Below are positions 5,050 to 8,140 of a DNA stretch of 8,140 nucleotides, one piece after another. The stretch spans positions 1 through 8,140 of the forward strand of contig CANOFI010000092.1 in NCBI GenBank assembly GCA_947565255.1, written 5' to 3'. The notes beneath the pieces are model-generated. The model ran no database searches. It had not been told where the DNA came from and saw nothing but the letters and a program-made list of their open reading frames with translations. The stretch comes from an uncultured Lachnospiraceae bacterium (lineage in GTDB: Bacteria; Bacillota; Clostridia; Lachnospirales; Lachnospiraceae). Within the stretch, counting starts at the first letter, position 1. Every line of letters starts with the position of its first letter. Position numbers and translations under genes: made by a program.

Positions 5050-7140
5050 CTAAAATAAAAACAGATTCTGTCCGTCAAGCGAGGCTTTGACTACAGCGTA
5101 TTCTTCATCAGAAAGCTGGTAAAAACCAGACAGAATCTGGTCAAGTTCATTATACAGGGCAGTCACAGCTGACGGGTGGTTTTCGGCAAGCAGCTGGTCC
5201 ACAAGCTGGATGCACAGTTCCTGTTCGGAGGAATCTGCAAGAGGAATGGGCAGCTGTTCGATATGGGAACGCAGGACCTTTATGGAGTGAAACTGATGAT
5301 AAAATACAAACTGGGTCATTCTTGAATTGAGTACTGCAAGAATATATTTGACTGCAAGGCCGTCAACTTTTGGAATCACGATGTTGCAGCTGTTCAGCGA
5401 AAGGGTTTGCCTGTGATCGTACGCAAAAACAAGCTGGCTGCAGATAAAACGGTAAAGCAGCTTTTCCGGCGCACGGTAATAAGCCTCCGGCGCCGTTTGC
5501 TGAAACTGCTCCGGGGTATACTGAATATAATGGTTTGCAGGGCCGGGTCTGAATTTATGAATATCAGACCCTTTTAAAATGGGTTCGCTATGATTTGCGG
5601 CTGTCCTGGAAATGTATTTTTTGTTATTTCCCGTAACGATGCCAAGTGCAAAATCAGCCTGGTGCAGGAGTGTCGTTTTCTTTTTTTTGTCAGTCAGCTT
5701 CTTTAAGATGGAATATTCAAGATCTGCAGCAGTAAAATGAAAACAGTCGGCAGATACATCCCGGTTTGTATGTATGGTAAAAGCAGTGTTTTTGTTTTTG
5801 ATGTAAAGTCCCGGAGTGGAAAGCGGTTTTTTTGTATTTTTCAATTCCAGAATGATACAGGGACACTGTACGTTTCCAAAGGGATTTCCCAGGTAATCCA
5901 GCATGGTGAGGGAAGTCTGTTTTAGGAGCTGTTTTCGGATCGGTGCATGTGTTTTTACGTTTAATACGGCCTCAGGAAGGATGAAGGAGAGGATGCCGTC
6001 TGTCTCTAAGTGCTTCAGCGCCTGTTCCAGAAACAGGTCATAGGATTCTGTCGTTTTTCCGGCGGCGCATTGAAACTGTTTCTTAAAATATTCAGATTGT
6101 TTCTCATTAAACTGATATCCCCACGGGGGGTTTCCGAAAATACAGTGAAAGGTTTTAGAGGGAGGGCATCTTAAAAAATCCGAAACCTTAATCTGATTAT
6201 AGAGACAATCCGTATTTTGGGGCCGGTAGCGGAGTGCCAGGTTGATACGGGCCAGTTTAATGGCATCCGGGTCAATATCCATACCAAACACCTGTTCGAG
6301 TCTGACCGATTCGGGCAGATGAGTGAAAAAGCTTCCCGTACCGCAGCAGGGGTCTAAAAGATTCATTTCCTGAAAGGAATGGGCAGTTATGGCGAGGTGC
6401 TTCATGAGCTGCGCAGCAATGGACATGGGCGTATAATAAGCGCCAGAGGCTTTTCTGGAGCCTATATTTTTTAAGGAAAGGTAGAGCAGGCCTAATAAGT
6501 CCTCCCCGTCGTTATACTTATAAGGGATGCAGAATAAATGTGAATAATTTTGTACGGTATCGAAAGCATTCCCGGAGTCCGGTATAAGATCATCAATCAG
6601 GCACGCATACGGAGAAATATCCAGCTTCCCCCTGAGATAGTCTGTTAAAAGCGGACGGGAGAAATCGTGCGATATCTCATTTCTCCGGCAAAAGAGCCTG
6701 AGTGCGCATTCAGCCAGAACCAGACTGTTTATCGATGAGAGAGGGATAGAATCGTGTCCGTAGATGAGGGAAAGAAGTTTTTGTACAGCGGGATAGTTTG
6801 CGGAGCCACAGGAAAGATAAGAGCGATAAATGCTGCTGCCGGCAATATATTTTTTGTTTCTTCTGCTTTTTAAAGCAGGGATACTGCCAGAAAGCAGGGC
6901 CTGCTTTAGCTGTCCTGCGTATTGCTGTGTGAAATAAGGGGTTTTGCCGGATATTTCGGAGGGAACCAGCTTTCCTGACTTTAACCAGTTCTTTCCGGTG
7001 GAAGACGAGATGGACAGTAGTTTACATAATTCGTCCATAGACAGCAGGGCAGATGTTCTGCTGTCTGAAAATGGTATGTGTTTTTCGAATGAACGGTTGG
7101 AATTGCTGAATGCATCTGCAGGCTTCTCTCTCATGTGCAT
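5050..7140 (-). CDS. Adenine-N6 DNA methyltransferase with N-terminal HTH and TaqI-type recognition domain
   Basis: This 696-residue protein should transfer a methyl group from S-adenosylmethionine to adenine N6 in a specific DNA site. Residues about 33-82 look like a MerR/excisionase-type helix-turn-helix (SMDELCKLLSIS then GKNWLKSGKL). Residues 100-215 are helical and unassigned. The catalytic domain (about 215-435) has the gamma-class order: GAYYTP (233-238, motif X), DPCCGTGSF (263-271, SAM-binding motif I), MDIDPDAI (287-294, motif II), Asp321 (motif III) and NPPW (337-340, catalytic motif IV). Residues about 495-635 match the TaqI-like specificity domain, with GIVTGNNKKYI, ILKGSDI and a closing LPIP. 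The order recalls Eco57I-like and TaqI-like enzymes. I see no PD-(D/E)XK nuclease motif and no restriction gene beside it, so it looks solitary. Start choice is open: ATG at 7140 lies only 3 nt from AGGGG (7144-7148), while the in-frame ATG at 7134 lies 9 nt from it. The gene is 35 bp downstream of the PAS-GGDEF gene, probably in one operon. The methyltransferase class is firm; the recognition site is unknown. Confidence 0.92.
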   Translation of the reverse strand: MHMREKPADAFSNSNRSFEKHIPFSDSRTSALLSMDELCKLLSISSSTGKNWLKSGKLVPSEISGKTPYFTQQYAGQLKQALLSGSIPALKSRRNKKYIAGSSIYRSYLSCGSANYPAVQKLLSLIYGHDSIPLSSINSLVLAECALRLFCRRNEISHDFSRPLLTDYLRGKLDISPYACLIDDLIPDSGNAFDTVQNYSHLFCIPYKYNDGEDLLGLLYLSLKNIGSRKASGAYYTPMSIAAQLMKHLAITAHSFQEMNLLDPCCGTGSFFTHLPESVRLEQVFGMDIDPDAIKLARINLALRYRPQNTDCLYNQIKVSDFLRCPPSKTFHCIFGNPPWGYQFNEKQSEYFKKQFQCAAGKTTESYDLFLEQALKHLETDGILSFILPEAVLNVKTHAPIRKQLLKQTSLTMLDYLGNPFGNVQCPCIILELKNTKKPLSTPGLYIKNKNTAFTIHTNRDVSADCFHFTAADLEYSILKKLTDKKKKTTLLHQADFALGIVTGNNKKYISRTAANHSEPILKGSDIHKFRPGPANHYIQYTPEQFQQTAPEAYYRAPEKLLYRFICSQLVFAYDHRQTLSLNSCNIVIPKVDGLAVKYILAVLNSRMTQFVFYHQFHSIKVLRSHIEQLPIPLADSSEQELCIQLVDQLLAENHPSAVTALYNELDQILSGFYQLSDEEYAVVKASLDGQNLFLF
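5062..5139. repeat. 11-bp inverted repeat inside the 3' end of the methyltransferase gene
   Basis: CAGATTCTGTC (5062-5072) is the exact reverse complement of GACAGAATCTG (5129-5139), with 56 bp between. Both arms are in coding sequence, near the last residues and about 25 residues earlier. It may be coincidence. Confidence 0.35.
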
Positions 7141-7143
7141 GTT

Positions 7144-7148
7144 CCCCT
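7144..7148 (-). promoter_or_regulatory. Ribosome binding site of the methyltransferase gene
   Basis: The minus strand reads AGGGG. Its spacing is 3 nt to the first ATG (7140) and 9 nt to the second in-frame ATG (7134), so the second is the better-spaced start. The difference is two residues. Confidence 0.5.
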
Positions 7149-7175
7149 GAAGCGTGTTTGAAAAATGCTTTTTTT

Positions 7176-8140
7176 CTATGTGCCGCCCCGCTGTCTGGCG
7201 TCTACCTCGCTGTTAAAATAGGAATATGTATTGCCGTTACGGGCTTTGGACAGATACATGGCGCTGTCTGCCTTAAGAAACATATCCATGTAATTGTCAC
7301 TGTCAAGCGGCGCCAGCGCAACTCCGATAGAACAGCTTAAATTGATGTTTCCGGCTTCTTCTGATTTGGGAATGGATACTTCCGGAATTGCCTTTAAAAC
7401 CTGCAGGGCACGCATGGTTACAATGTGCTCCGGAATGTCCCGCATAAAGACCGTATAACAGCCGTTTTCAGAATAGCCGATTAAGTCAGTCGTGCGGAAA
7501 GAGGTCTTTAACTTATCTGCCACCTGTTTTTCGATTTGTTTTGTATATAAATCACCAGTGGTTTTTTTGATATTTGAAAAATGGTCCAGCTGAAGAAGCA
7601 TAAGGGCGCAGACACTGTTCTTCGTTTCCTCGGACAAAATCGAATCTGCCGCCTTTTGAATATAGGATGGGTGCAGAAGTCCGGTCAGAGGATCGATTCC
7701 CTCCTCCGTGTGGTCAGGGGAAAGCAGGCGCTCCGTATCAATGTTGCTGATTGTTCCGATAAAGCGGATGGTTCCGGTTTTTTTTATACGGACCGTTTTA
7801 TAGCAGAGGCGGTACCAGTTAAATTCCTCGCCGATAAAACGCGCACGGAACTCTACGGTGCGTTTTTCCTTGTATATTCTTGTGGAGGATAAAATATCCA
7901 GAAAATAAGTCATTTCGTCAGGATGAATAATCTCATGAAGTTCCAGCCATTTCTTCGCGTGGGGATATTCGGTATGGATGCCATCGGGTTTCCAGCGGTC
8001 AGAAAAAAATAATGTGTCGGATGCTATGTCATATTCAAACAGATAGTCATTCATCAGTTCTTCCAGAATGCGGAACCGGTCATTGTTCTGTTCCAGACTG
8101 GATTGCCCTGAACAACCTCGCATCCAGTCTGGGACAGAAC
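7176..8140 (-). CDS. PAS-GGDEF protein with degenerate active site (5' end probably off window)
   Basis: The first in-window ATG is at 8123 (315 residues), but the frame stays open to the edge and nothing like a ribosome binding site precedes that ATG. The true start is therefore probably outside, and residue numbers here count from 8123. Residues about 15-130 resemble a PAS_3 fold (FEYDIASDTLFFSD to FIGTISNID). A GGDEF domain follows (about 144-304), shown by DPLTGLL, SCSIGVAL and ADSAMYLSKARNGNTYSYF. The GGDEF signature itself aligns to ENGCY (219-223), so the catalytic acidic residues are gone. The first metal-binding Asp is Gln178, and the IND-type nucleotide contact is Ile-Lys-Lys (185-187). 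Loss of diguanylate cyclase activity is thus likely. An RxxD (210-213) five residues before the signature matches the inhibitory c-di-GMP site, so a receptor role is possible. No membrane helix is visible in this part. It lies 35 bp upstream of the methyltransferase gene in the same direction. Confidence 0.85.
   Translation of the reverse strand, partial: SVPDWMRGCSGQSSLEQNNDRFRILEELMNDYLFEYDIASDTLFFSDRWKPDGIHTEYPHAKKWLELHEIIHPDEMTYFLDILSSTRIYKEKRTVEFRARFIGEEFNWYRLCYKTVRIKKTGTIRFIGTISNIDTERLLSPDHTEEGIDPLTGLLHPSYIQKAADSILSEETKNSVCALMLLQLDHFSNIKKTTGDLYTKQIEKQVADKLKTSFRTTDLIGYSENGCYTVFMRDIPEHIVTMRALQVLKAIPEVSIPKSEEAGNINLSCSIGVALAPLDSDNYMDMFLKADSAMYLSKARNGNTYSYFNSEVDARQRGGT
8085..8140. repeat. 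Long inverted repeat (19-bp arms, one mismatch) at the 5' end of the PAS-GGDEF gene
   Basis: Bases 8085-8103 match the reverse complement of 8122-8140 at 18 of 19 positions, enclosing an 18-nt loop. The only mismatch is T8091 in the left arm against the base opposite it in the right arm. The structure reaches the last base of the window, so it could continue. It covers the possible ATG at 8123. No T-tract follows on the minus strand (AATGACC comes next), so it is not a terminator for minus-strand transcripts within this window. Confidence 0.75.

Noticed and set aside
5022..5050. TTGACA in the convergent gap as a plus-strand promoter -35 box
   Set aside because: No acceptable -10 box lies 16-18 bp downstream; TAAAAT at 5051-5056 is 23 bp away.
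7159..7178. A/T hairpin between the PAS-GGDEF and methyltransferase genes as a terminator
   Set aside because: The stem is GAAAAA with TTTTTC only, and no T-tract follows on the minus strand, so it should not stop transcription.

Overview
The window holds five protein genes on a chromosome-like stretch with Firmicutes signals: AAGGAG-type ribosome binding sites, sigma-A promoters, an AT-rich intergenic region and moderate-GC genes. The class A penicillin-binding protein and the N-terminal style of the first membrane protein suggest a gut-type Clostridia, most likely Lachnospiraceae. That placement is an inference from style, not a search result. No rRNA, tRNA, CRISPR array, transposase or complete mobile element was seen.

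Layout. (1) Positions 1-1272, minus strand: an unrecognised single-pass membrane protein whose C-terminus runs off the left edge. (2) Positions 1273-1460: an AT-rich gap with a perfect 16-bp palindrome and a 13-bp direct repeat, probably control DNA for gene 1. (3) Positions 1461-2153, minus strand: a stand-alone ABC ATPase with its own promoter. (4) Positions 2154-2460: a divergent gap carrying the ATPase promoter and a strong promoter for the next gene. (5) Positions 2461-4941, plus strand: a class A PBP (peptidoglycan glycosyltransferase plus transpeptidase) with a Gln-Pro-Glu-Gly repeat tail. (6) Positions 4942-5049: a convergent gap with a 9-bp inverted repeat and no obvious terminator. 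(7) Positions 5050-7140, minus strand: an adenine-N6 DNA methyltransferase with an N-terminal helix-turn-helix and a TaqI-type recognition domain. (8) Positions 7176 to the right edge, minus strand: a PAS-GGDEF protein with a degenerate active site. A 19-bp-arm inverted repeat lies at its 5' end, at the edge of the window.

The PAS-GGDEF gene and the methyltransferase gene lie 35 bp apart in one direction and are probably co-transcribed. The most interesting possibility here is therefore a solitary methyltransferase coupled to a non-catalytic sensory protein. The GGDEF active site is lost, but an RxxD motif at the c-di-GMP inhibitory-site position is kept. The link between the two is inference from gene order only. 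The PBP and the membrane protein are envelope functions. The ABC ATPase has no permease in view, so its transporter partner must lie elsewhere or be absent.
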